Origin: an uncultured Schlesneria sp.
GTDB lineage: Bacteria > Planctomycetota > Planctomycetia > Planctomycetales > Planctomycetaceae
NCBI GenBank assembly: GCA_903840265.1
Contig: CAIMFH010000035.1
Coordinates: 1 to 64,000 of the forward strand
Length of the DNA: 64,000 nt
Direction of reading: 5' to 3'
Shown here piece by piece: positions 34,661 to 43,223 of the stretch (position 1 is the first letter of the stretch; every line of letters starts with the position of its first letter). The position numbers and the translations under genes were made by a program. The notes beneath the pieces are model-generated. The model did not search any database. It was given only the letters and a program-made list of their open reading frames with translations, and had not been told where the DNA came from.

Positions 34661-35713
34661 TCAGATGATGCAGTGGGCCGGATCCGCCATGTAGTACATC
34701 GCTTCCAGGTTGCGCGGATGATCGAGAGTCACCAGCGGACCGGGGGTGATCACCTCGAGCGGCACTTTGTCCATCGATTCCTTGTTCCTCGCGAAGAACT
34801 GGCCCAGGACCAACGCCGTTTTGTGAATGCTGCAGACGGGGTTCACCGATGTCGCGACCAGCACTCCGTTCTTGACGGCGTCCAGTCCTTCTTTCTGGCC
34901 ATCGACCGCCGCGACCAGCATCTTTTCGTGGATCGTCCCCTTCAGCGCGGGGATCGAGCCCAGGGCCATGTCGTCACTGTGAAAGAAGGCTGCGGCAATC
35001 GGAGTCGTTTCCTGCTGCAGCAGTGATTCAAACGTATTGCGAGCGATTTCTTTTTCCCAGTTGCACCAGCGGACGCCTCCACCGACGACTTCGACGTCGG
35101 GAAACTTCCTCACGATATTGTCGAAGCCTTTGGCTCGGCCTTGAGCACCACTGTGACCGTCGGCCCCGCCGATATGAATCACCTTCCCTTTGCCACCGAT
35201 TTTCTCCACCAAGTAGCCGACCGCCATCTCGGCCATGTTGACGTGATCGGGTGTGACCTCGGTCCAGACTCCCGTGTCGCGCATCTGGTCCATCTCGACC
35301 AGCAGCGTATCCATCGAGATCACGGGGATGCCGCGTTCTTTCAGGCGACGAGTCGGCTCGGCCAGTGTTTCGGATTGATAGGCCTGGAAGCAACAGAAGT
35401 CCCAGTCGCGATCGACAATCGCATCGATCTTGTTTCGCTGTTTCTCGGGCTTCATCTCACCATCGAACCAGGTGATTTCGACGTTCAGCAGGCGTCCCCA
35501 CAGTTCGGCAGTTTGCTTCCCGAGCGCACACCAACTGCTTTGCAGTCCGGCATTCGAAAACGCCGCCTTCAACGGACGCAATGCCGGGTCGCTGCTGCCT
35601 GCAGCACCACCGGGGCCGTTGGCTGGCTGAGCACATCCCAGCATCCCCATGCCAAGTCCCGCAGCCGATCCCAACGACAACGCTTCCAGGAATTCGCGAC
35701 GTGACGCAGACAT
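34661..35713 (-). CDS. Sugar-type periplasmic binding protein (RbsB family), orphan
   Basis: A 350-residue protein from the ATG at 35711-35713. It starts MSASRREFLEALSLGSAAGL and continues to a lipobox (MLGC), so it may leave by a Tat-type signal and be lipid-anchored. The body matches periplasmic-binding-protein 4 domains: LKAAFSNAGLQSSWCALGKQ, DFCCFQAYQSETL, RRLKERGIPVISMDTLL, GKVIHIGGADGHSGAQGRAK, FFHSDDMALGSIPALKG and KMLVAAVDGQKEGLDAVKNG. It would bind a sugar or related solute for an ABC importer. No permease or ATPase lies nearby. The gene before it in transcript order, across the inverted repeat, is the efflux cluster. Confidence 0.87.
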   Translation of the reverse strand: MSASRREFLEALSLGSAAGLGMGMLGCAQPANGPGGAAGSSDPALRPLKAAFSNAGLQSSWCALGKQTAELWGRLLNVEITWFDGEMKPEKQRNKIDAIVDRDWDFCCFQAYQSETLAEPTRRLKERGIPVISMDTLLVEMDQMRDTGVWTEVTPDHVNMAEMAVGYLVEKIGGKGKVIHIGGADGHSGAQGRAKGFDNIVRKFPDVEVVGGGVRWCNWEKEIARNTFESLLQQETTPIAAAFFHSDDMALGSIPALKGTIHEKMLVAAVDGQKEGLDAVKNGVLVATSVNPVCSIHKTALVLGQFFARNKESMDKVPLEVITPGPLVTLDHPRNLEAMYYMADPAHCII

Positions 35714-35739
35714 GGCAACCCTCGTAGATGGATATCAGA

Positions 35740-35885
35740 AGTGATGAGATGAAAGTAACGAGTGACGAGGGAAGATCAATAGTGGGGGAGATGAAAGTAA
35801 CGAGATGAAAGTGACGAGTAATGAGGTAATCACGGGCGAAGGTCCCTCAGTTTTTCTCTTACCTCGTTACTTTCATCTCATCACT
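35740..35885. repeat. Perfect 23-bp inverted repeat with internal direct repeats
   Basis: Arms 35740-35762 and 35863-35885 are exact inverted copies (AGTGATGAGATGAAAGTAAC, then GAG). Inside the 100-base spacer the unit GATGAAAGT(A/G)ACGAG recurs near 35790 and 35804. The right arm ends one base before the last base of the efflux-pump gene's stop codon, and the left arm lies about 27 bases upstream of the binding-protein start. Confidence 0.85.
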
Positions 35886-35886
35886 T

Positions 35887-38800
35887 TCATCTTTGCTTCG
35901 CAAACCACGGGTAGACCGTTGGTAAGACGAGCGTCGTGAGTAACGTCGATGTGATCAACCCGCCGATCACGACTGTGGCCAGTGGCCGTTGTAGTTCGGC
36001 ACCGGATGTCGTTGAGAGGGCCATGGGCAGGAATCCCAGGCTGGCGACGAGGGCTGTCATCAGGACGGGACGCAGTCGGCTCATCGCGGCTTCTTCGGCG
36101 GCGGCACGGGGATCTTGACCCGACTCGCGCAAGTGCTCCGCGGCACTCACCCAGACGAGGCCGTTTAAAACCGCGACACCGAACAGGGCGATGAAGCCGA
36201 CACCGGCGGAGATGCTGAACGGCATCCCTCGTAGTGCGAGCGCGAAGACTCCTCCCGAGGCGGCAATTGGCACGGCGGTGAAGATCAAACCGGCCAGGCG
36301 AGACGAATGGAAGGTTGTGTGCAGCAGCAGGAAAATCAGCAGGAGTACGATGGGAGTGACTAGAGCGAGACGCAAACTAGCTGACTGCAGATTTTCAAAG
36401 TCGCCGCCCCATTTGATTTCATAGCCGGCAGGGAGTCGGATCTCTTTGGCGATCTTGAATTGAGCTTCGCGCACGAAGCTGGCGACATCACGATCGCGAA
36501 CATTCGCCTGAGCATAGGTGCGGCGGCGAGTTCCTTCGTGCTCGATGCTGGGTGGCGACTCTTCGATAATGACGCTGGCTAATTCGCCCAGTGGAATCTG
36601 GCGACCGTCGGCGGCGGTGATCGGAAGCTGTTCGAGGCGATTGACATCGGCTCGCCATTCGAGGGGAAAGCGAACGGTGATTGGGAATCGCATGCGACCA
36701 TCGAACACCAGGCCCGCTCGCCGACCACCTAAAGCCGATACGGTCTCCATCACACGCGCGGCGTCAATTCCATAGCGAGCCAAAGCCTCGGGCTGGGCCT
36801 GGATGCGCACCGTCGGCAGGTTTGCCTGATGCTCGGTTTTGACATCTGCCGCGCCAGCAATGGAGTTCAGTACAGACTCAATCTGTTTGCCAAGGCGGGA
36901 CAGCGTCGCAAGGTCTTCGCCGTAGACGAAGACCGCCACGTCGGCCTTCACGCCGGCGACGAGTTCATCAACACGCATCTCGATCGGTTGCGTGAATCCG
37001 AAGACGATCCCCGGCACATTGTCCCCCAACAACGCCTTGATCTCTTCGATCAGCTCGTTGCGCGTCTTGTGGCGAGGCCACTCGCCATGTGGCTTCAGCA
37101 GCACCCACAGATCTGTTTGCTGAACCCCCATCAAGTCGTTGGCAATCTCGGGACGCCCTGTCTTGCAGAAGGCGGTCTTCACCTCAGGCAGCTTCATTAT
37201 CAGGCTTTCCACCTGCTGGCCCAAGGGAATCGCATCTTCCAGCGTGGCGCTGGGGAGCCGCGTGATCTCGATCAACAAATCGCCTTCGTCCAGACGAGGC
37301 ATGAATTCCGCCCCCAGTTGCATGGCGACGGGAATGCTCGCCAGAAACACGCTGAACGCGACAATCGCGGTGATGACCGGGTTCCTGACAACGCGATGTA
37401 CCAGCGGATGATAGATCCGATGCAGGACGCGGATCAGCCAGATCTCTTTCTCTTCCATTTTCTTTGGCAGCGCCATCGATGCGAGTGCCGGCATCAACGT
37501 CAACGACAGTACCAGCGAACCTGCCAAAGCGAACAGGACGGTTAGCGCCATCGGCCGAAACAGCTTTCCTTCCGAACCCTGCAGGGCCAGCAGCGGGACA
37601 TAGACGATGGCGACAATCAGTTCTCCGAACATTGTCGGCTTGCGAACTTCGATCGCCGCATCGCGGATCACGTCATCATGTGGTCGGCCCTCGTGATTCA
37701 TCGAGATCCGGCGTACGCAGTTCTCGATCATAATGACCGAGCTATCGACGATCAGTCCGAAGTCGATTGCACCCAGGCTCATCAGGCTCGCGCTGACTCC
37801 GAAGGCCCACATCAGGTTGGCGGCGAACAACATCGACAGAGGAATCGCGAGCGCCACCACGATCCCGGCGCGCAGGCTGCCGAGCATGATCAGCAGCACG
37901 ACGATGACCAGCACGCCCCCTTCGAGCAGATTCTTTTCGACGGTGTGCAGCGTCCGCTCGATCAAGTCGGCGCGGTCATAGATGACTTCGATCGAGACGC
38001 CATCAGGAAGGGTCGTGCTGATCTCTTCTAGCCGTGCCTTCGCGGCATGGACCACCTCGCGTGAGTTCGCACCGAACAGCATCATGACCATCCCGGTCAC
38101 GGCTTCGCCCTTGCCATCGCGAGTCACCGCCCCCTGCCGAGTCATTGGCTGGATGCTGACATCGGCCACGTCTTTGATCAGGACTGGCGAGCCATTTTTG
38201 GCGGCTCGAATGACCACGTTTTGAATGTCGCTGACGGAGGTCAATAACGCCTGCCCACGGATGAATCGTTGCTCGTCATGATGGACGACGTATCCGCCCC
38301 CTGCCGTCGAGTTGTTGGATTCCATTGCCAGGAAGATCTCCGACAGCGACACGCCGAAGCTGGCCAAGCGATCGGGGTCGGGTCGCACCTGGTAAGACTG
38401 ATAGTAACCGCCGTGCGAATTGACCTCGGTGATCCCCGCCACTTGGCGCAGTCGCGGTGCGATCTGCCATTCGAGGATCGTGCGCAGTTCCATTAGCGAT
38501 TTGGTCTCGGACTTCACCTGGAACTGCAGGATCTCACCGAGGGCCGTTGTCAGCGGATTGAGGCGCGGCGTTCCGTATCCGGGGGGGATCTTTTCACCGG
38601 CATCGGCCAGTCGCTCCTGAATCAGTTGTCGAGCCCGATAGATATCGGTCCCTTCGTGAAAGACGACCGTCACGAGCGAGATCCCCAGTCGAGAAATACT
38701 GCGGATTTCTTCGACATTGGGCAGACCGCTCATCGTCAATTCGACGGGATAGCTGACGTATTGCTCGACTTCCAACGGCGACAAGGCACCCGCATCGGTC

Positions 38801-38949
38801 ACGATCTGGACTTGGACATTCGTCAGGTCGGGGACCGCATCGATCGGGAGCGCGAGTGCCGCATAGGCCCCGAGCGCCCCCATGATGAAGACGAGCGAGA
38901 TCACGAGCATGCGGTTCTTCAGCGATGTTTCAATCAGCGAGGCGAGCAT
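35887..38949 (-). CDS. Heavy-metal efflux RND transporter (CusA/CzcA family)
   Basis: A 1020-residue inner-membrane pump. Family marks: N-terminal LIETSLKNRMLVISLVFIMG, PIDAVPDLTNVQVQIVTDA, YPVELTMSGLPNVEEIRSIS, and the proton-relay helix ALIDFG-type sequence AIDFGLIVDSSVIMIENCVR. Twelve hydrophobic helices in two halves are expected and visible. It drives metal ions from periplasm or cytoplasm outwards with proton influx. Whether it moves Cu(I)/Ag(I) or Co/Zn/Cd cannot be read safely: the porter region reads GRPEIANDLMGVQQTDLWVL and lacks a clear methionine set. The adaptor gene is directly upstream. No outer-membrane channel gene is adjacent. Confidence 0.95.
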   Translation of the reverse strand: MLASLIETSLKNRMLVISLVFIMGALGAYAALALPIDAVPDLTNVQVQIVTDAGALSPLEVEQYVSYPVELTMSGLPNVEEIRSISRLGISLVTVVFHEGTDIYRARQLIQERLADAGEKIPPGYGTPRLNPLTTALGEILQFQVKSETKSLMELRTILEWQIAPRLRQVAGITEVNSHGGYYQSYQVRPDPDRLASFGVSLSEIFLAMESNNSTAGGGYVVHHDEQRFIRGQALLTSVSDIQNVVIRAAKNGSPVLIKDVADVSIQPMTRQGAVTRDGKGEAVTGMVMMLFGANSREVVHAAKARLEEISTTLPDGVSIEVIYDRADLIERTLHTVEKNLLEGGVLVIVVLLIMLGSLRAGIVVALAIPLSMLFAANLMWAFGVSASLMSLGAIDFGLIVDSSVIMIENCVRRISMNHEGRPHDDVIRDAAIEVRKPTMFGELIVAIVYVPLLALQGSEGKLFRPMALTVLFALAGSLVLSLTLMPALASMALPKKMEEKEIWLIRVLHRIYHPLVHRVVRNPVITAIVAFSVFLASIPVAMQLGAEFMPRLDEGDLLIEITRLPSATLEDAIPLGQQVESLIMKLPEVKTAFCKTGRPEIANDLMGVQQTDLWVLLKPHGEWPRHKTRNELIEEIKALLGDNVPGIVFGFTQPIEMRVDELVAGVKADVAVFVYGEDLATLSRLGKQIESVLNSIAGAADVKTEHQANLPTVRIQAQPEALARYGIDAARVMETVSALGGRRAGLVFDGRMRFPITVRFPLEWRADVNRLEQLPITAADGRQIPLGELASVIIEESPPSIEHEGTRRRTYAQANVRDRDVASFVREAQFKIAKEIRLPAGYEIKWGGDFENLQSASLRLALVTPIVLLLIFLLLHTTFHSSRLAGLIFTAVPIAASGGVFALALRGMPFSISAGVGFIALFGVAVLNGLVWVSAAEHLRESGQDPRAAAEEAAMSRLRPVLMTALVASLGFLPMALSTTSGAELQRPLATVVIGGLITSTLLTTLVLPTVYPWFAKQR

Positions 38950-39073
38950 GATGAGCTTTGGATTCTTTCGTCAGGTGAAGGTCGCGTTTGCGCGCATGTT
39001 TCGATGAGCGACCAACGGGAGCGGTGGGATCTGCTTCCGAGCGATAGCTCGAATTGGGTTGAGGGGACTGCCC

Positions 39074-40537
39074 TCATTCCTCGGGTTCCAACAGCATTTC
39101 CGACTTCAGCAGGAACGTGCCGCTAATCGCGATCCGATCACCAACCGTCAGTCCCGCCGTCACTTCGATCCAAGGATCGACCGTCATGCCCAAAGTCACG
39201 TCACGCGGAGTGAACTCATGCTCACTTGTCGCGATGAAGACGTACACGCGACCTTCGCTGCGTACGATGGCAGATTCGGGAACGGCGATCGTTTGAACCG
39301 CCGGTCCGTCAGGCAGCAGGACGCGCACGAACATGCCCGGCTTCAGCAAACGGTCTTCGTTGGAGATATCTGCCACGACAGGTGTCGCGCGCGTCTCCTG
39401 ATTCACTGTGCGACCGATGAAGGCAATCGTCGATTCCAGCGTCATCTCCGGCAGAGCGGGCGTTTGAACCTGGATCTTTTGGCCGGGGGACAACTTTAGC
39501 GCCGACCAATCTTTGTCGCGAATGTCCGCTTGAACCCATAGTTTGCTGGTATCGGCCAGAACTAGAATATCTTCGCCCAGGCGAACTCGTTCGGTGGCCG
39601 CCACGATCAACTCTTCGACTGTGGCCGAAAACGGCGCGACGACTGGCCAGGTGCTGAGCGTCTCCTCTTTGGAGAGGTCGCCGATCTGGTCTGCCGACTG
39701 ACCCGTCAACCAGGTCAACCGCTGCCGGGCGACGGCCAGCCGGCGCGAGGCATCGTCAAACATCGAGTCTGCCTTGCCAACTTTTTGTCGAGCATCGAAG
39801 GTGGCTTGCTCGCACGCCGCCTGAAACGTGGCTGCGGCAGAATCCCGAGTCGAGGCTTGTTCCAACACCATTCGCTGGCTGATGACGCCGCCGCTGAGCG
39901 GTTTCAAGTTAGCATTGATGGCTTCGGCTGTGCGGAACTTGGAATACGCCGAGAAAATATCGCGGCGATAGTCCCCGAGGATGCGATCCTGGAACTCTTC
40001 TTCGAGCGATGCGATTTCTTGTGGCCGTTTCAATTTTGCCATCAGATCAATCAGGTTGGTCTGGATCGAACGCCACCAGTCGCGGTCTCGTCGAGCCAGT
40101 TCGAGATCGGCCTGCTGCTTCAAAACGTCCGCGCGACGCTCGCCAAGTTCGGGGCTGTTCACAATGGCCAGCAGTTGCCCCGCTTCGACGTGATCACCGA
40201 CGGTGACGGCCATTTTCTGAACCAAGCCGTCGGCGGGCGACTTCACTGACACATGCCGAGTGCCGTTGTATTCGATTCGGCCAGGCACCGTTCGCACCGG
40301 GTTCAGTGTTCGCTGCTCGACCGCGGCGACTTGGATCTTCGCGGCCACCAGCTTCGCATCCGTCAACGTGACGTGATCACGACGAACGGACGTGTTTGGC
40401 TTTTCCTCGGCGCCGACTTCAGGATGAGTCGTCAGCAGGTGATAGCCACCCGCGACACCAGCGGTGGTACACAATAGAACGATTGCCGTCATCAATTTAC
40501 GCTTCACGATGAAACTCCGTCTCTGCAGGAACTTCAT
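39074..40537 (-). CDS. RND efflux periplasmic adaptor (CusB family)
   Basis: A 487-residue protein; the start at the ATG at 40535-40537 (MKFLQRRSFIVKRKLMTAIV) gives a membrane anchor near residues 15-31. Membrane-fusion-protein order follows: a lipoyl-like half (VKSPADGLVQKMAVTVGDHV), a long helical hairpin (about 120-240, ADLELARRDRDWWRSIQTNL), the return lipoyl half (VVAPFSATVEELIVAATERV), a beta barrel (LWVQADIRDKDWSALKLSPG) and a membrane-proximal end. It bridges the RND pump to an outer-membrane channel. It ends 124 bases before the pump start, on the same strand, and should be in the same operon. Confidence 0.93.
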   Translation of the reverse strand: MKFLQRRSFIVKRKLMTAIVLLCTTAGVAGGYHLLTTHPEVGAEEKPNTSVRRDHVTLTDAKLVAAKIQVAAVEQRTLNPVRTVPGRIEYNGTRHVSVKSPADGLVQKMAVTVGDHVEAGQLLAIVNSPELGERRADVLKQQADLELARRDRDWWRSIQTNLIDLMAKLKRPQEIASLEEEFQDRILGDYRRDIFSAYSKFRTAEAINANLKPLSGGVISQRMVLEQASTRDSAAATFQAACEQATFDARQKVGKADSMFDDASRRLAVARQRLTWLTGQSADQIGDLSKEETLSTWPVVAPFSATVEELIVAATERVRLGEDILVLADTSKLWVQADIRDKDWSALKLSPGQKIQVQTPALPEMTLESTIAFIGRTVNQETRATPVVADISNEDRLLKPGMFVRVLLPDGPAVQTIAVPESAIVRSEGRVYVFIATSEHEFTPRDVTLGMTVDPWIEVTAGLTVGDRIAISGTFLLKSEMLLEPEE

Positions 40538-40679
40538 GTCTTCGGTGTCTGGAACAGACCGACCAGGACTGAGTTCGACTGGCAAGTTGCCATGTTGTCG
40601 GGCGATTGGTTTTGATGAACCAATGAAGAATGCTCGCGGTGAAAACACCGTGAATCAGATGCTGCGAATGTCTGCGAGA

Positions 40680-41171
40680 TCAGCAGCGCGCGACGCGCAA
40701 CAGTGTTCCCAGCGAGACCGAGCCCAGATACGTATCGAGAAATTGCGTCGACGCAGTCGGCTTCAGTCGAGGACCGACTTCCGGAAAGCTCGACAACCAT
40801 GCGGTGACTGTGCAAGCACTGACGACATTCAACGGACTAGCGACCGATTGAGTCTGAAGCTGGCTATCCTGAGAATCCTGCGGGCAAAATGGACAGGGAC
40901 CATCTTGTGATTCTTCGCCCGGATGGTGCGCTGGCTTGGGAACCAGGTGCCAATGCCACCCGAAATCGATGTGCGAATTGACGGTGACATCAGAGTGATA
41001 GTGGGCCAGATGCCCCGTAAATGTCTCTGTTGCGGCCGCTTCGTCGACATCAGCACTGTGAGCATGCACCAGCGGAATCGGGCCATTCCACAACGACACG
41101 ATCAGCGCCAACCGTCCAAAAAAGGACAGCCATCGTCTGACGGTGCGAGGTTGTGAATGGTGGGCGTGCAT
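40680..41171 (-). CDS. His-rich small secreted protein ahead of the efflux genes
   Basis: A 163-residue protein from the ATG at 41169-41171 (MHAHHSQPRTVRRWLSFFGR); the frame is open to 41213. A hydrophobic leader (LALIVSLWNGPIPLVHA) suggests export. The mature part is His-rich (HAHSADVDEA, HLAHYHSD, HIDFGWHWHLVPKPAHH) and has CPFCPQD. This composition indicates metal binding, and the position, 143 bases before the adaptor and pump on the same strand, suggests a metal chaperone or sensor of the efflux system. No known family was recognised. Confidence 0.7.
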   Translation of the reverse strand: MHAHHSQPRTVRRWLSFFGRLALIVSLWNGPIPLVHAHSADVDEAAATETFTGHLAHYHSDVTVNSHIDFGWHWHLVPKPAHHPGEESQDGPCPFCPQDSQDSQLQTQSVASPLNVVSACTVTAWLSSFPEVGPRLKPTASTQFLDTYLGSVSLGTLLRVARC

Positions 41172-41253
41172 CAATTTCCCTTGTTGGGTGATCCTGTAGA
41201 TAATGTATCCCACGGACCCGTCTCGTCAATCGGCAAGTTTTTGATTGAATAAT

Positions 41254-41604
41254 TTAGCCCGATAGAGTTGCCACAAATCCCCATCCCAAAATCGACAGCA
41301 CGACGATCAAGGCCAACATAACCGCGACCCGCGACGGCGGGAAATCCGTCCCAGCAAAGCATTTATGAGCGAACCAGCCAGACAGCAGGCCGATCGGCAA
41401 CCAGAATAAGCCGAATCCCGACAATACCAGAGTAATGACGACCAATTCCCGTTCTTTTGTCGTGTCGCACAGGATTGCGAGGATGAGAATCGCGATCGTG
41501 CCAACCAAGGCGGTCAGAACGCCGGCCCAGCGAGCATCGGCGGCCTCGCCCTTCCGTCGCATTCGATCGGCCTCAATTCGGATGTCTTGTGGCTGATCGG
41601 TCAT
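41254..41604 (-). CDS. Small membrane protein with three helices
   Basis: A 116-residue protein from the ATG at 41602-41604. A charged N-terminus (RIEADRMRRKGEAADARWAG) precedes three hydrophobic segments at about 29-47 (VLTALVGTIAILILAIL), 55-76 (VVITLVLSGFGLFWLPIGLL) and 93-113. No family recognised. The start is 140 bases from the divergent FliG-like gene. It may be the first gene of the metal-efflux transcript, separated from the His-rich gene by about 80 bases. Confidence 0.6.
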   Translation of the reverse strand: MTDQPQDIRIEADRMRRKGEAADARWAGVLTALVGTIAILILAILCDTTKERELVVITLVLSGFGLFWLPIGLLSGWFAHKCFAGTDFPPSRVAVMLALIVVLSILGWGFVATLSG

Positions 41605-41744
41605 GGACTGCGATCTCTATCTGAACAGTCGGAGATCCCAGAGCTCATCTTCCCCAGATTGCCAGAGAATGCTACATCTCGTCTGGATTTTAGTGAGACC
41701 GGCGACCGGCGTCGCTTCCGGGACTGTCGAAAGCAGATTTTGAA

Positions 41745-42845
41745 ATGGCCAAGGCCCCTGCCCCCATCACCAACCTCGACAAAGCCGCCACCCTGCTGGC
41801 TCGGCTTGATCCGAAAGCATTGGACAAGGTGTTTGAGATGCTGGGGCCCGAGTTCGCAGGCAAACTGCGACCGATCGTCTCGGCCGTCACCAAGCGAAAA
41901 GACTTCACCGCGCTGACCGAACAAGTGCTGCAGGAGTTCCGAGAACTGCAGCAGGATGTTCAGGCCGCCGTCGTGGGTGCCCCCGTCCTGCAGCAACAGT
42001 TGCAATCGAGTTCGCATCCGGGCAGTCAATCGGTTTCGAATGAGAACCCGACTAGCGGTACGACCCCTGAGGCTGCTGCGTCAGCGCCAACGACTCCAGC
42101 ACCGCAGGCGCAGCAAGATCCGAACATGCTGCCGCCGCCGGCTGAAGATCCTGAGGACGCCGCGATCTGTGCCGAAGTGACCTCGTTGAAAAAAGTCCCT
42201 CCGGCGGTCCTGGGTGCCGCGCTCAAGGCCGAAACACCGCGCATGATCGCGACGGTGCTGAAGCAGTTGCCTGCCGAACTGAGCGGCAAAGTGCTGGAAC
42301 TTCTGCCGGCCGAGCAGCGACAGAACGTCTTCCTGATGATGGCCGACAAGATCCAGATCAGTTCAGCGATCGTTGGCCGCGTGCTGCAGCGCGTGTTGGA
42401 TGTTTGCCGCACCGTCAATCCCGCGGCCGTCGCCCGGACAGACCGCCGCGTGACCACCTTGATCGGCATCCTGCAGACCGTCGAACGTGAAGAAAAAATC
42501 CGCCTGATGGAAACGCTGGCTGAACGCGATCCCGAACTGGCCGCCAAAGTCGATGACTTGATGTACGACTATACGGACGTCCTGAGAATCGAGGATCGAT
42601 CGGTCCAGAAGCTGTTGGGCCAGTTGGAACAAAAGATCGTCGCGATGGCGCTGAAAACCGCGCCCGATGATCTGCGTGAGAAGATTATGAAAAACCTGTC
42701 CGAACGTGTTCGGCTGGCGTTGACCGAAGAAATGGAACTGCTCTCGGGGGTCACCCCATCCAAGGCGGATCAGGCTCGTCGCGAGATCGCGACGGTCATC
42801 CGGAACCAGGACAAAGAGGGCGCGATCATGTGGATGGAAGGTTAA
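41745..42845 (+). CDS. FliG-like protein, no flagellar neighbours
   Basis: A 366-residue protein from ATG 41745. Residues 1-80 are helical, 85-135 are a Pro/Ala/Gln-rich linker, and 140-366 follow the middle and C-terminal domains of the flagellar switch protein FliG. The EHPQ-like place reads ETPR (163-166) in AALKAETPRMIATVLKQLPA. Then comes ELSGKVLELLPAEQRQNVFL. The C-terminal part reads LIGILQTVEREEKIRLMETL, DPELAAKVDDLMYDYTDVLR, IEDRSVQKLLGQLEQKIVAM and ALKTAPDDLREKIMKNLSER, ending in KADQARREIATVIRNQDKEG. FliG builds the rotor ring and couples torque. No fli, flh or mot gene is in the window. It may be a second, dispersed flagellar gene or a repurposed ring protein. Confidence 0.85.
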   Translation: MAKAPAPITNLDKAATLLARLDPKALDKVFEMLGPEFAGKLRPIVSAVTKRKDFTALTEQVLQEFRELQQDVQAAVVGAPVLQQQLQSSSHPGSQSVSNENPTSGTTPEAAASAPTTPAPQAQQDPNMLPPPAEDPEDAAICAEVTSLKKVPPAVLGAALKAETPRMIATVLKQLPAELSGKVLELLPAEQRQNVFLMMADKIQISSAIVGRVLQRVLDVCRTVNPAAVARTDRRVTTLIGILQTVEREEKIRLMETLAERDPELAAKVDDLMYDYTDVLRIEDRSVQKLLGQLEQKIVAMALKTAPDDLREKIMKNLSERVRLALTEEMELLSGVTPSKADQARREIATVIRNQDKEGAIMWMEG

Positions 42846-42915
42846 GTTGCCGGCCATGTCGCCAATCTCGCCAAGAGATTGGGTCTTCATAAGAATCGTG
42901 TGCAGAACTGGCCTT

Positions 42916-43112
42916 AGTCCCGGTAGGGACGGCAGATAATAGCCCACCACTTCTAGTGGTGGGTTATCGTCAACCGTTTGCGAGAAGTCCCGGAGGGACG
43001 ACAGAACTCTTCCGGTCGCGAATGCGAATGCAACTAGGTCGAGATGCAGGCCGCCGTCTCTTAGTTCAAACGGAAACAATCATCGAAATCTTCTGTCGTC
43101 CCTAGCGGGACT
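42916..43112. repeat. AGTCCCGG...GGGACG repeats (family D) with a hairpin
   Basis: Direct copies at 42916-42935 (AGTCCCGGTAGGGACGGCAG) and 42986-43004 (AGTCCCGGAGGGACGACAG), and an inverted copy at 43093-43112. Between the first two lies an 8-bp hairpin, arms 42943-42950 (CCCACCAC) and 42956-42963. Each short unit is itself a near palindrome (GTCCC/GGGAC). They occupy the gap between the stops of the convergent FliG-like and dps genes. Confidence 0.8.
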
Positions 43113-43123
43113 AAGAAAAAAGC

Positions 43124-43184
43124 GGTGGCCGGGTCCTCGATCAAAGACACGGACTTGTCGAAGACTCCAAGTCCGTGGCACCCC
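43124..43184. repeat. Partial copy of the palindromic family P
   Basis: From GGTGGCCGGGTCCTCGA through AAAGACACGGACTTGTCGAA to GACTCCAAGTCCGTGGCACC and a C run. It aligns with the centre and right arm of 14262-14346, and the sequence just after both copies (CCCCATCTTC versus CCCCAATCTTC) also agrees. The left arm is missing. Confidence 0.8.
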
Positions 43185-43223
43185 AATCTTCGTGATTGCC
43201 GTGAGCCGAACGCCCACCTTCAC

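Noticed and set aside
42916-43112. Family D direct repeats as a CRISPR array
   Set aside because: Only two direct copies, the third is inverted, spacing is irregular, and no cas gene is present.
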